Below, piece by piece: positions 56,305 to 64,000 of a DNA stretch of 64,000 nt. Made by a program: the position numbers and the translations under genes. The notes below the pieces were generated by a model, which did not search any database, was not told where the DNA came from, and saw nothing but the letters and a program-made list of their open reading frames with translations. The DNA is from Enterobacter sp. Cy-643 (GTDB taxonomy: Bacteria; Pseudomonadota; Gammaproteobacteria; Enterobacterales; Enterobacteriaceae), in assembly GCF_011752815.1 (NCBI RefSeq), contig NZ_VWWV01000001.1:930001-994000 (forward strand), in the 5' to 3' direction. Numbering within the stretch: position 1 is the stretch's first letter; each line of letters opens with the position of its first letter.

Positions 56305-56556
56305 ATGGGTATCCTGGCCTGGATTATTTTTGGTCTTATCGCGGGTGTGGTCGCTAAGTTGATTATGCCTGGCAAAGACGGCGGCGGTATTATCCTCACC
56401 TGTATTCTGGGGATCGTGGGCGCGGTTGTCGGCGGCTGGGTGGCGACGGCATTGCACCTTGGCGGACCGGTAACCGGTTTTAACTGGCCAAGTTTCTTTG
56501 TGGCGGTGATTGGCGCCATTATTGTGCTGGCTATTTTCAGGATGGTACGACGGTAG
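56305..56556 (+). CDS. ymgE: GlsB/YeaQ/YmgE family stress membrane protein
   Basis: An 83-aa inner-membrane protein with three hydrophobic segments, rich in Gly: GILAWIIFGLIAGVVAKLIM (20 residues), GGIILTCILGIVGAVVGGWV and the C-terminal helix ending VRR. It is formerly called transglycosylase-associated but has no catalytic motif. Members are induced by general stress. It matches E. coli YmgE by size and position near ycgR. The leader contains an imperfect AGCAGG/CCTGCT stem at about 56227-56272. Confidence 0.9.
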   Translation: MGILAWIIFGLIAGVVAKLIMPGKDGGGIILTCILGIVGAVVGGWVATALHLGGPVTGFNWPSFFVAVIGAIIVLAIFRMVRR

Positions 56557-56574
56557 AAAGTCATTTATTACAAA

Positions 56575-56601
56575 AAACGGCCCTGCGGGGCCGTTTTTAC
56601 A
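56575..56601. terminator. bidirectional terminator between ymgE and the siderophore receptor
   Basis: AAAACGGCCC / GGGCCGTTTT with a 4-nt loop lies between A6 and T5 tracts, separating convergent genes. Confidence 0.92.
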
Positions 56602-56620
56602 TTTAGCTTTTATGACGAGA

Positions 56621-58798
56621 TTAAAAATCATATCCCACTGTTGCAATCACTGAACGTTCTGCGCCCCAATAGCAATAGCCCGTCCCGTAGCAGCCCGCCA
56701 CATAGTCACGCCCGGTCAGGTTGGTGGCATTGAGCTGCACAAACGCGCCTTTCAGCGCCGGTGTCCATGCGCCCATGTCTGCACGAACCATGGCATCCAG
56801 CAGTGTTACGGAAGGGACACGCAGGGTATTTTCGTTGTCGGCCCATTGTTTGCCGATGTAGCGAATCCCTGCGCCCAGGCTGAGGCCATAATCGGCTTTA
56901 AACGTGCTCCACAGGCTCGCCATTTGATTTGGCGTGACGTACGGCGTGTTGCCGTTGTTACCGTCAATGGCATCTTTGTAGCGTACCCGATTGCGGGTGT
57001 AGCTGGCGATTGTCGACAGACGTGTCGTCAACTGAGTACGAGCCTCCAGCTCAAGTCCCTGGGAATGCACTTTGCCTGCCGGCTCAAAATAACCACCCTG
57101 AACGTTACGGTTGCCCACATCTTTTTGGGTCAAATCGTAAACGGCGGCGCTATACAGATCGCTGGTTCCCGCAGGCTGGTATTTTACGCCAGCTTCGTAC
57201 TGTTCTGCGGTTGTCGGTTTCAGCAGCTTGCCTTCGGCATCGGAAAGTACCTGTGGCGTGACGGCCTGGCTATAGCTTACATACGGAGAAATACCGTTAT
57301 CAAAGGCGTAAAGCAGGGAAGCGCGGCCGCTAAAATGATTGTCCGTGCGATTATCCGTTACGTCGCTCTCGATAGCCGTCGCCACCAGATGGCTTTTAGT
57401 CACCAGATGATCGTAGCGGCCAGACAGCGTCATATGCCAGCGGTCCCACTTCATCTCATCCTGCAGATAAGCCCCGGTTTGTTCGTACTGACGGCGGCCC
57501 GCTTTCACCAGCAACCCCTGATTAATTGTCGCGTAGCTTAAGTCACGCGGATCGTAATAATAGTAACCGCCAACGCCGCCAGAAACGCCGGTCCATGGGT
57601 TCAGGTTGGTGGTGTAGCCCGTTCCGTCCGTCAGATCGTTGGTGAAACGGTGATATTCCCCGCCGAGCACCACTTTATGCTGCAGGTCACCGGTCGCGAA
57701 GTCGGCTTCCAGCTGATTGTCGATCGCCCAGGCATCCAGCGAAGAGTTTTCGCGGCTGTAGTAGCGCGACAGTTCGTTATGTGCGGTATCCGCCCAACCA
57801 ATTTGATAGGCCTGGCGTAGCGCTACGTTTGAGTGGGTATAGCTGGCGTTTGAACGGAATGACCAGACATCGTCGAAGGCGTGAGCAAACTCGTAGCTGT
57901 AGATCTGCTGGTGGCGCTTAAAGGCGTCATCCCCGGGCTGTACGTCTGAGAACCCGGTATCCAGCTTGCGTCCCGTGGTGGTGTAAAGGCTGCCGTCGCC
58001 CGGAACGGAACCGTGATAACCGCCGGACGGATCTTTTTCCAGGTAAGCTCTCAGCACCAGTGACGTTGCATCGTCCGGCTGCCACAGCAGAGAAGGCGAA
58101 ATGGCGTAGCGCTCGTCGCGCGTGTTGTCATACTGGGTATCGCTATTTTTGGTCAGGCCGGTGATACGAAAGGCCCACTGGTCATTGATCGCGTTGGTGT
58201 AATCAAACGCCGTGCCGTTGGTGTTGTGGTTGCCGTATATCGCCCGCACGTGGCCTTCTTCAACAAACTGCGGGCGTTTCGACGTTTCCATTACCAGGCC
58301 GCCCGGCACGGTCTGGCCGTAAAGTGCGGAAGACGGGCCTTTGATGACGTCAAGGCGTTCCAGGAACCAGGGATCGACCTGGACTACGTTAAAGCTGCCG
58401 GCGTCGCTCATCAGGCGGAGGCCATCAAGGAAGATGTTATTTACATCGCCGCCGTGGAAACCCCGTAATGCGACGGTATCGTAGCGGGTTGCGCCGCCGG
58501 AGAATCCGGTAAACACGCCCGGGGTATAGTTCAGCGCGCTGTTAATGGTTTGCGCGCCCTGGTCCTCCATTTGCTGACGGGTCACGACGGAAATGCTTTG
58601 CCCGGTGGTAATCAGCGGCTCGTCGGTTTTGGTCGCGCCACGGGTTGTGGTGGCGGTGTAACCTATTGTTGGTGAGGTTGCGGTGTCAGCAGGTTTGGCG
58701 GTCACAACCAGTGTTTCTTCAGCCGATGAAGAAAAAGGGGCGATGAGCGCCAGCGCGCAGAGTAAAGCGGAGCGCTTTACGGTAAGATCCTTTATCAT
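56621..58798 (-). CDS. TonB-dependent siderophore receptor (FhuA/FoxA-like)
   Basis: An outer-membrane receptor importing a ferric siderophore with TonB energy. The protein is 725 aa from ATG 58798. It has a signal peptide (about 1-26), a TonB box (ETLVVTA), a plug domain (about 55-165; DTVALRGFHGGDVNNIFLDG and GPSSALYGQ) and a 22-strand barrel ending VIATVGYDF. The terminal CYGTGYCYWGAERS pattern is typical of hydroxamate (ferrichrome/ferrioxamine) receptors. A Fur box lies about 90 bp upstream. E. coli K-12 has no such gene here. An upstream ATG at 58828 is possible. The exact siderophore is not determinable. Confidence 0.88.
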   Translation of the reverse strand: MIKDLTVKRSALLCALALIAPFSSSAEETLVVTAKPADTATSPTIGYTATTTRGATKTDEPLITTGQSISVVTRQQMEDQGAQTINSALNYTPGVFTGFSGGATRYDTVALRGFHGGDVNNIFLDGLRLMSDAGSFNVVQVDPWFLERLDVIKGPSSALYGQTVPGGLVMETSKRPQFVEEGHVRAIYGNHNTNGTAFDYTNAINDQWAFRITGLTKNSDTQYDNTRDERYAISPSLLWQPDDATSLVLRAYLEKDPSGGYHGSVPGDGSLYTTTGRKLDTGFSDVQPGDDAFKRHQQIYSYEFAHAFDDVWSFRSNASYTHSNVALRQAYQIGWADTAHNELSRYYSRENSSLDAWAIDNQLEADFATGDLQHKVVLGGEYHRFTNDLTDGTGYTTNLNPWTGVSGGVGGYYYYDPRDLSYATINQGLLVKAGRRQYEQTGAYLQDEMKWDRWHMTLSGRYDHLVTKSHLVATAIESDVTDNRTDNHFSGRASLLYAFDNGISPYVSYSQAVTPQVLSDAEGKLLKPTTAEQYEAGVKYQPAGTSDLYSAAVYDLTQKDVGNRNVQGGYFEPAGKVHSQGLELEARTQLTTRLSTIASYTRNRVRYKDAIDGNNGNTPYVTPNQMASLWSTFKADYGLSLGAGIRYIGKQWADNENTLRVPSVTLLDAMVRADMGAWTPALKGAFVQLNATNLTGRDYVAGCYGTGYCYWGAERSVIATVGYDF

Positions 58799-58888
58799 TT
58801 TTTTGTCCGGAAGTATTGAGATCATCATCCTGATGGAAGTCCTCCGCCGGCATGCGACGGGAAAACGCGGTTTTTAAATGCGGCTTCG

Positions 58889-58916
58889 AATGAGAATTGT
58901 TATCGTTATTATTATC
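58889..58916. promoter_or_regulatory. Fur box of the siderophore receptor gene
   Basis: Minus-strand GATAATAATAACGATAACA continues into ATTCTCATT. This comprises several overlapping GATAAT-type hexamers and a match to the 19-bp Fur consensus. It lies about 90 bp before the receptor start, giving iron-dependent repression. Confidence 0.85.
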
Positions 58917-58950
58917 AAGTGCAAGGCGTGTGAAGTTTTTTAATGCATGA

Positions 58951-58984
58951 AAGCCCATGAAATAGCTGATGATTTCATGGGCTT
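58951..58984. terminator. 13-bp perfect stem between treA and the receptor gene
   Basis: AAGCCCATGAAAT / ATTTCATGGGCTT with an 8-nt loop lies 56 nt past the treA stop. T-tracts are modest on both strands (TTGTTTT on plus, TTTCATG on minus). It is likely a transcript end for treA. Confidence 0.5.
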
Positions 58985-59039
58985 ATTGTTTTAAATGAAA
59001 TGATTAAGCGGCAATAACGCCGTGGTCAGCGCGGTCAGG

Positions 59040-60800
59040 TTACGGCGCTGGCTTGCTCGGGGCAGGTGAGATCTCCGTTTTATCTGCGGCAGGTTTGGCC
59101 GCTTCCGTTACCGGGCCGGGCGTGGCCGAAGGCAGCTTATCTGGCGCATTGTCGCAGGGTTTTTCTTTTGCACAGAGCATATCCAGCATTTTCAGCGCGA
59201 CGCCGTTAGTCCAGCCGAAGCCATCCTGAAGCGGATATTCGCCGCCGCCGCCGCCCGTACCTCCGGTGGTCACATCGTATTTTTCAACCAGCTTTTGCTC
59301 TTTGTTGTAGAGGTTCTGCACCGTGCTCAGGAAGCGGAAGCTGACTTCCAGCGCGAGATCTTTATGCCCGTAATTTTGCAGACCTTCGGTGGCCACCCAC
59401 TGCAGCGGTGCCCAGCCGTTGGGGGCATCCCATTGCTGGCCGGTTTTTACGCTGGTCGTGGCCAGCCCACCCGCGCTGAGCAAATGCTGACGGGTGGCTT
59501 TCGCCATTTTGTCCGCTCTGTCCTGCGCCGCCGCATGAACATAGAGCGGGAACAGGGCGGCGGCGGTTAGCTGGTTTCGAACCGTGTGGCTTTTCAGATC
59601 GTAATCCGCATACCAGCCTTCTTTGGCGTTCCACAGGTTTTGCTCAATTGCTTTCTGTCGGTCGTCCGCGGCTTGCTTATAGTGCGCCGCCGCGGCATTG
59701 TCTTTTGCCAGCTCGCTGGCGTGAGCCAATGTTTTTTCAAGCTGATAGAGCAGCGCATTAAGGTCCACGGGCACAATGCTTGTGGTACGGATGGTGCCTA
59801 GCTGGGCCGGATTATCCATCCAGCGGGAGCTGAAGTCCCAGCCGGAGGCGGCGGCAGCCCGCAGGTCACGATAAATATCCGTGGCCGCACGCGACGGGGT
59901 ATTTTTCGCGGTGGATACGTCGTCCAGGTAAGACTCGGTTCGCGGCGTGTCTTTTTCATCCCAGTAACGGTTGAGCAGGGCGCCATTTTTGAGTTTCACC
60001 ACGCGGGCATGAGCTTCACCCGGTTTAAGGGCGTCACTGCCCTCCATCCACCAGCTATATTCCTGCTTCAGCTGTGGCAAATAGGTGGTGTAAACGCTAT
60101 CGCCTTTATTCTGCGCCAGCAGTTCCACCATCATGGCGAAAAACGGCGGCTGCGAACGGCCCAGGTAATAGCTGCGGTTCCCGTTGGGGATGTAGCCCCA
60201 GGTATCTATTTCGTGGGCGAAGTTGTCCACCATATTTTGTACGTCATCCCAGCGTCCACTCTCCGCCAGCCCCAGTAGGGTGAAATAACTGTCCCAATAG
60301 TAAAGCTCCTGGAAGCGCCCGCCGGGTACAACGTAAGGTTTTGGCAACGAAAGAAGCGGGTCCCATTTGCCGTCGCTGTTAGCGGTACGGGTCAGTTCTG
60401 GCCAGAGTCCGTTGATGTGCTCCCGCAGGCTTTGCCCTTCCGGCGGCACAGACTTTTTCTCTTCCCTGGGCAGGATAAAGTTCACATCAACAAAATGGCG
60501 TAAGTCGAACCCCGAGAGTCGGCGCTGCATACGATAATCGGCAAGGATCATCAGCGGATCGCCCTTGGGCAAGGCATCTGCAAAGGTTTTCTGGTCGGGG
60601 AACAGTTTCGCGGTCTGGACATCAATAAACAAAGGCCCAAAAAGTTCGTCGGGCGATTGAGGCTCCGGCGGACGCGGGGATTCGGTTTCCTGGGCTGCAA
60701 ATGAAGCAAGCGGCGCGAGGCCAAATACGGCACCGGCAGCGGCCATTTGGGCCGCAAAGTAAAGTGCATAGGGCCGGCGCAAAACGGGTTTTATCATCAT
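59040..60800 (-). CDS. treA: periplasmic trehalase TreA
   Basis: A GH37 enzyme hydrolysing trehalose to glucose in the periplasm, used at high osmolarity. The protein is 586 aa with a signal peptide (cleavage near SFAAQE, about residue 36). Both trehalase signatures are present: [15 protein letters not shown] and [13 protein letters not shown], followed by [19 protein letters not shown]. It is about 20 residues longer than E. coli TreA, with a Pro/Ala-rich C-terminal extension. The adjacent ATGs at 60800 and 60797 are both usable; GGAG lies five bases before the first. Confidence 0.95.
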   Translation of the reverse strand: MMIKPVLRRPYALYFAAQMAAAGAVFGLAPLASFAAQETESPRPPEPQSPDELFGPLFIDVQTAKLFPDQKTFADALPKGDPLMILADYRMQRRLSGFDLRHFVDVNFILPREEKKSVPPEGQSLREHINGLWPELTRTANSDGKWDPLLSLPKPYVVPGGRFQELYYWDSYFTLLGLAESGRWDDVQNMVDNFAHEIDTWGYIPNGNRSYYLGRSQPPFFAMMVELLAQNKGDSVYTTYLPQLKQEYSWWMEGSDALKPGEAHARVVKLKNGALLNRYWDEKDTPRTESYLDDVSTAKNTPSRAATDIYRDLRAAAASGWDFSSRWMDNPAQLGTIRTTSIVPVDLNALLYQLEKTLAHASELAKDNAAAAHYKQAADDRQKAIEQNLWNAKEGWYADYDLKSHTVRNQLTAAALFPLYVHAAAQDRADKMAKATRQHLLSAGGLATTSVKTGQQWDAPNGWAPLQWVATEGLQNYGHKDLALEVSFRFLSTVQNLYNKEQKLVEKYDVTTGGTGGGGGEYPLQDGFGWTNGVALKMLDMLCAKEKPCDNAPDKLPSATPGPVTEAAKPAADKTEISPAPSKPAP

Positions 60801-60922
60801 TCCTTCTCCATCGACGGGACGCAACACGCTACGTTGCGATCAACTCCCTGAAAACCTTAGTTGAATTTTCCGAATTTCGAGCGTCGTTGCAGATAAAAAG
60901 AGAAAAACCGGATTATTTACCC

Positions 60923-60949
60923 CAAAAAAAGCCCCGCACAGCGGGGCTG
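60923..60949 (-). terminator. intrinsic terminator of the unrecognised operon
   Basis: Minus-strand AGCCCCGC-TGT-GCGGGGCT runs into T7, about 50 nt past the stop at 61000. A weaker GCCTGAA/TTCAGGC hairpin (60971-60987) precedes it. Confidence 0.9.
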
Positions 60950-60999
60950 AAGATGTTTGCAATATTCGCTGCCTGAAAAATTCAGGCTTGGCTTTATCA

Positions 61000-62400
61000 T
61001 TACCAGCTCAAAATTCGCCCATTCATGACCGGCCGCTGATAGCGAATATTAAGCTGGTTGGCAGGCTTGTTGCCCACAATGTAGTTATCGATATGCCCAT
61101 CGTCCTGTTTATCTTTCTTAAGCTTCTCGTATTCGGCCTGGGAGATTCGAATTCCGAAGGTGGTTGTCTTGCGCTCCCGCCCGGTTTCACTGTCTTTGAT
61201 CCAGACTGCCTGCTGCACGCCGCGACTGTTGATCGCCTCGGCGATCAGATACCAGCTGCGGCCGCCTGATTCATCGTAAGTTCGCTCCACGCCTGATTTT
61301 TCACCAATGCGATCCACGACGATGAAAGTTAAAGGCTCCACAATGTAGGCGTACATTTCATCCAGGCGGTTAAGGGACGCTATCCACTCCGTAGGCACCA
61401 CGACATTCATATCTTCGTTTTCGGCCTGGATACGTGCCTGCCCGGCGATAAAATCGCTGACCGTTTTCCTGTCTTGACTGGACAGGGGAAGCCCGAGAAG
61501 TTTATTTTTCTTTTCTTCGAAGAGCGCTGCTCGCTCAGCCCGCTTTTTCTGCTGCTCAATGACGGGGCTGAGTTCTGCAACGGCGGCTTCCATCGTTGGG
61601 CTATTCTCAAGAATAGCCCGTTTAGCTGCCTCGAATTTGGCCGCAAGGTCAGCGGATTGGGCCAGCAAAGCGGGGAACTGTGGATCAGTGGTAATTTTCT
61701 GCAGTGAGCCGTCAGCCCGAAGCAGGCGGGGAACATCGTCGATTAGGCTACTGGCGTTTTGCAGGAGATCTCTTTGCCTGTCGTTCAGCGCTATCAGTGC
61801 CTGCAACTGCGCCTCACGCTGTTCGCGGGCATCCGCTATGGCCAGCGTTTGTGGCTGCTGGCGCGCAAACTGAGCCAACATGCCGTTTACTTTATCTTCG
61901 ACGTCGGCTAAAGGCCTGGTGGCCCAGACAAGTGCCGCCTTATTGGCAACATCCAGCGTGCCTTTTATATAGTCGGCAATGCCCGTCAGGTCGTGGCTTC
62001 TGTTTATTTGCACTGCGATGTTACTGTTCAACGCTTCCTGCTGACGATGGGAATCATAAATACGATACCCCGTAAACAGCATGATGCACAGTAGCAGAAC
62101 ACTTAGACCCTTCAACCACTTAGGGCTTGTCAGATACAGGCTCGTGCCAATCCTTTGACTGAGGGTTAACGCCGGGGACTGGTAGCTCAAACGGTGCGTG
62201 AACCAGGTTTTCACACCTTCTTCAATCAACTCGTCATTCACGGCCATGCCCGACTGCTGGTAGTAATCGCGTATGCGCTGGCTGATTTTCTGCCGCAGCA
62301 GCGGCAAGTCTAAATGCTCGTCAACGGCAATTTGTTGGGCATGGAGCGCATCGATGATAGCCATCGCCCCCAACTGATCGCTCAGTTTTATCTTATCCAT
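61000..62400 (-). CDS. membrane-anchored protein of unknown function (DUF6384-like)
   Basis: A 466-aa protein not recognised by function; I think it belongs to the DUF6384 group, from memory only. The N-terminal cytosolic helical part (1-94; LSDQLGAMAIIDALHAQQIA) is followed by one membrane helix (about 95-115, WLKGLSVLLLCIMLFTGYRI). A long helical, Gln/Ala-rich periplasmic stretch (about 120-320) comes next, then a compact C-terminal domain (about 335-466) with FIVVDRIGEKSGVERTYDES and ending MNGRILSW. Its ATG overlaps the TGA of the upstream gene by one base (TGATG), so translation is coupled. It is the last gene before a strong terminator. An envelope-linked role is inferred from topology. 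Confidence 0.75.
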   Translation of the reverse strand: MDKIKLSDQLGAMAIIDALHAQQIAVDEHLDLPLLRQKISQRIRDYYQQSGMAVNDELIEEGVKTWFTHRLSYQSPALTLSQRIGTSLYLTSPKWLKGLSVLLLCIMLFTGYRIYDSHRQQEALNSNIAVQINRSHDLTGIADYIKGTLDVANKAALVWATRPLADVEDKVNGMLAQFARQQPQTLAIADAREQREAQLQALIALNDRQRDLLQNASSLIDDVPRLLRADGSLQKITTDPQFPALLAQSADLAAKFEAAKRAILENSPTMEAAVAELSPVIEQQKKRAERAALFEEKKNKLLGLPLSSQDRKTVSDFIAGQARIQAENEDMNVVVPTEWIASLNRLDEMYAYIVEPLTFIVVDRIGEKSGVERTYDESGGRSWYLIAEAINSRGVQQAVWIKDSETGRERKTTTFGIRISQAEYEKLKKDKQDDGHIDNYIVGNKPANQLNIRYQRPVMNGRILSW

Positions 62401-63860
62401 CAGAAACTGTCCGTTGTCCGGTAGCTGCCACCACCCGTTGAAGAGGAAGAGCTAAAACCGCCTCCGGATGATGTGCCGCTGGAACTGCTGCTCCCGCCGG
62501 AAGAAGCGCTAAATCCTCCCCCAGACGATGTTCTGCCGGCGCTTGTGCCAGAGGATGAACGAGATGTCCATCCCGAGCCGGAAGAGGAACGGCGGCGGCT
62601 GCCAGCGTTGTTATAGCTGCTGGCCGGGGCTGGTCTGGGACGTTTACGGGAAGCGGCAGAGATTTTCGCCAAAATTTCTCTCAGGCCTTGTTCGCCGTTC
62701 ATATAGCGTCTGATCTGTTTTTCCTCGCTATCGAACAGTCCCCATTTAAACTCAAGATCGTCATTATTAAGGCCATTCCGATGGAAGGCGCTTTCCAGCG
62801 CTTCCGCCAGGCCGAGGTCTTTCCGGGCATTTTCCCGATCGGTTTGAATGGCGGCAATACGCCCGGTGAGACTTGCCTCCTGCGGAATCAGCGTGCGTAT
62901 TCTCTCAAGCATAATATCGTCATCAGGCGAGGCGGTTCGCGCCACCAGTTCGCTGAGTTTTTGCTGAGGCAGACGGGACATCTGTTCAGACAGCTGTCGC
63001 ATAATTCGCTGAAAATTCTCACCTTCTCCGCTGGCAAAGGCCTCTATTTTTAACTGCAGCTGGCTAACTTTTTGCTGACTTACGGTCAGGTTGGCTTCCA
63101 GTGCCTCAAGCCGTTGATACAGCTCGGGCAAACCGATGTCCTTTTCGACCCGGCTGACAAAGCCTTTGAACAGCTCATCCCTCGCCTTAGCTTGCTGCTC
63201 CAGCGCCTGCAGTTTGGTTTCGGATGCTTTTTGCAGAGCAAAAAGCATCCGGTAATTGGCAGCGTTTTCGTTAAAGCGGCACAGTCCGGCAATCCAGTTG
63301 TCGAGATTACGCCGAAGGCGCCATGCGCGATATTTTTCGGTGGCGTAGCCTTTGTCCAGCAGGTAATTGAACAGTTTTTGCTGGCCGTAAACGGCCGTTT
63401 TCTCCGCAACTTCAGCCTCAAGTTCAGCGTGAAGCACGGTTTGTTTTTCAAGTTCAGTGGCGAAATTTTCTTTGTCCACCCGCGCCTGTTCTGCCAGCGG
63501 ATCTGCGGCAAGCTGCGAGTCGCGTTCAGCTTCATGCTGGTCAATTTGTTCATCCAGTGCCACGAGAGCTCGCTGGCGCTGTTGAAAACGCTGTTCTTCA
63601 GCCGCCAGCTGTTGACGGGTAAGGTCAATTTCTTTGTTGAGCTGCAGCAGCAGAGTCTGAATGTTCTGCTCATCGACATGCACGGATGACGATTCCTGCA
63701 ACAGCACCGTCGCCATTTTTTGATAAAGAGAGGCGATCTGTTGCTGCAAAGAGAGCTGCTGCCCGCGCAGCTCTGCCACGGAGGCTTCTACCGATGAGAG
63801 TTGCAGGCGCTGGGTCGCCGTGTTTTGTGCCAGCGCCCGTGCCAGTTTATAGGCTTCCAT
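62400..63860 (-). CDS. long coiled-coil protein with a Ser/Gly-rich tail
   Basis: A 486-aa protein of unknown function without signal peptide or membrane helix. Residues about 15-130 are strongly heptad-like and Gln/Leu/Glu-rich (SLQQQIASLYQKMATVLLQ). A central helical domain (about 150-290) contains RAWRLRRNLDNWIAGLC, and a further helical part runs to about 395. The last 80 residues are low-complexity Ser/Gly with repeated TSSGGGFS units, ending GGGSYRTTDSF, preceded by basic KRPRPAP. The ATG is immediately preceded by an in-frame TAA, so the start is firm. It is coupled to the gene at 61000. It could be a scaffold of a membrane-stress complex (inference). Confidence 0.75.
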   Translation of the reverse strand: MEAYKLARALAQNTATQRLQLSSVEASVAELRGQQLSLQQQIASLYQKMATVLLQESSSVHVDEQNIQTLLLQLNKEIDLTRQQLAAEEQRFQQRQRALVALDEQIDQHEAERDSQLAADPLAEQARVDKENFATELEKQTVLHAELEAEVAEKTAVYGQQKLFNYLLDKGYATEKYRAWRLRRNLDNWIAGLCRFNENAANYRMLFALQKASETKLQALEQQAKARDELFKGFVSRVEKDIGLPELYQRLEALEANLTVSQQKVSQLQLKIEAFASGEGENFQRIMRQLSEQMSRLPQQKLSELVARTASPDDDIMLERIRTLIPQEASLTGRIAAIQTDRENARKDLGLAEALESAFHRNGLNNDDLEFKWGLFDSEEKQIRRYMNGEQGLREILAKISAASRKRPRPAPASSYNNAGSRRRSSSGSGWTSRSSSGTSAGRTSSGGGFSASSGGSSSSSGTSSGGGFSSSSSTGGGSYRTTDSF

Positions 63861-63914
63861 TTAACACAAGTTCTCCGTAAATCGCCCCGGTATATCGTTG
63901 TTTAAATCCCGACA

Positions 63915-64000
63915 TTAGCGAGTCAATTCTGCTTTATTGACAATACTGGTAAAACGGCGTTTACCGTCTTCTACTACCGCCGCCAGCGCTTCGGCATTTT
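63915..64000 (-). CDS. C-terminal end of an unidentified upstream gene (partial)
   Basis: The last 28 codons of a minus-strand gene extend beyond the window: NAEALAAVVEDGKRRFTSIV then NKAELTR and TAA at 63917-63915. It ends 54 nt before the coiled-coil gene and is probably in the same operon. Too little is visible to assign a family. Confidence 0.6.
   Translation of the reverse strand, partial: NAEALAAVVEDGKRRFTSIVNKAELTR

Overview
The window is chromosomal DNA of a member of the Enterobacteriaceae. Almost every gene has an obvious Escherichia/Salmonella counterpart of the same length and order, but divergence and several lineage differences exclude E. coli itself. The gene order follows the Salmonella/Enterobacter layout: fadD-rnd runs directly into minEDC, whereas these two blocks are far apart in E. 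coli K-12. A penicillin-binding protein of the PBP3SAL type sits between cspC and rlmA, and hlyE/umuDC are absent between ycgN and dsbB. A Cedecea/Enterobacter-like genus is my guess only. No tRNA, rRNA, insertion sequence, prophage or CRISPR array was seen.

Layout. 1-5.3 kb (minus strand): rsmF (cut by the window edge), then letB and letA, the envelope lipid-transport pair. 5.4-9.8 kb (plus): msrC, proQ, prc and htpX, covering RNA chaperoning and envelope quality control, with sigma-32-like and CpxR-like sequences before htpX. 9.9-15.1 kb: yebQ, kdgR, yobH, mgrB, yebO, a metallo-beta-lactamase-fold hydrolase, yobF and cspC. 15.3-19.3 kb: PBP3SAL-like transpeptidase, rlmA, mntP (with an MntR box and a Mn2+ riboswitch) and yobD. 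19.4-22.1 kb: manZ, manY and manX (mannose PTS) with an Mlc-type operator. 22.4-25.7 kb: the small ORF yoaL overlapping yoaE, then pdeD. 25.9-27.9 kb: an accessory nitrilase/LysR pair. 28-34.9 kb: sdaA, nudL, pabB, yoaH, yoaB, yoaA and tsaB. 35-38.7 kb: yeaY, fadD and rnd. 38.8-43.5 kb: minE, minD, minC, ycgL, a lytic transglycosylase, ycgM and ycgN. 43.5-47.3 kb: a zinc-ribbon microprotein without an ATG start, a YoaF-like lipoprotein, dsbB, nhaB and fadR. 47.5-56.6 kb: ycgB, dadA, dadX, cvrA, ldcA, emtA, ycgR and ymgE. 56.6-60.8 kb: a TonB-dependent siderophore receptor with a Fur box, and treA. 60.9-64 kb (minus): an operon of at least three genes that I do not recognise by function (partial upstream gene, long coiled-coil protein with a Ser/Gly tail, membrane-anchored protein).

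How parts work together. Peptidoglycan and envelope genes recur (letAB, prc, htpX, PBP3SAL-like, two lytic transglycosylases, ldcA, dadX, dsbB). Fatty-acid metabolism is linked because FadR is encoded here and FadR-like sites lie before fadD and fadR. D-alanine catabolism (dadAX) has CRP-like and Lrp-like sites upstream. Manganese export (mntP) has two layers of Mn2+ control.

The items most worth a second look are the unrecognised terminal operon, the YmcF/YnfQ-like microprotein with a non-AUG start, the yoaL-yoaE overlap behind a hairpin-rich leader, and the PBP3SAL-like enzyme whose SxN motif reads SSD.
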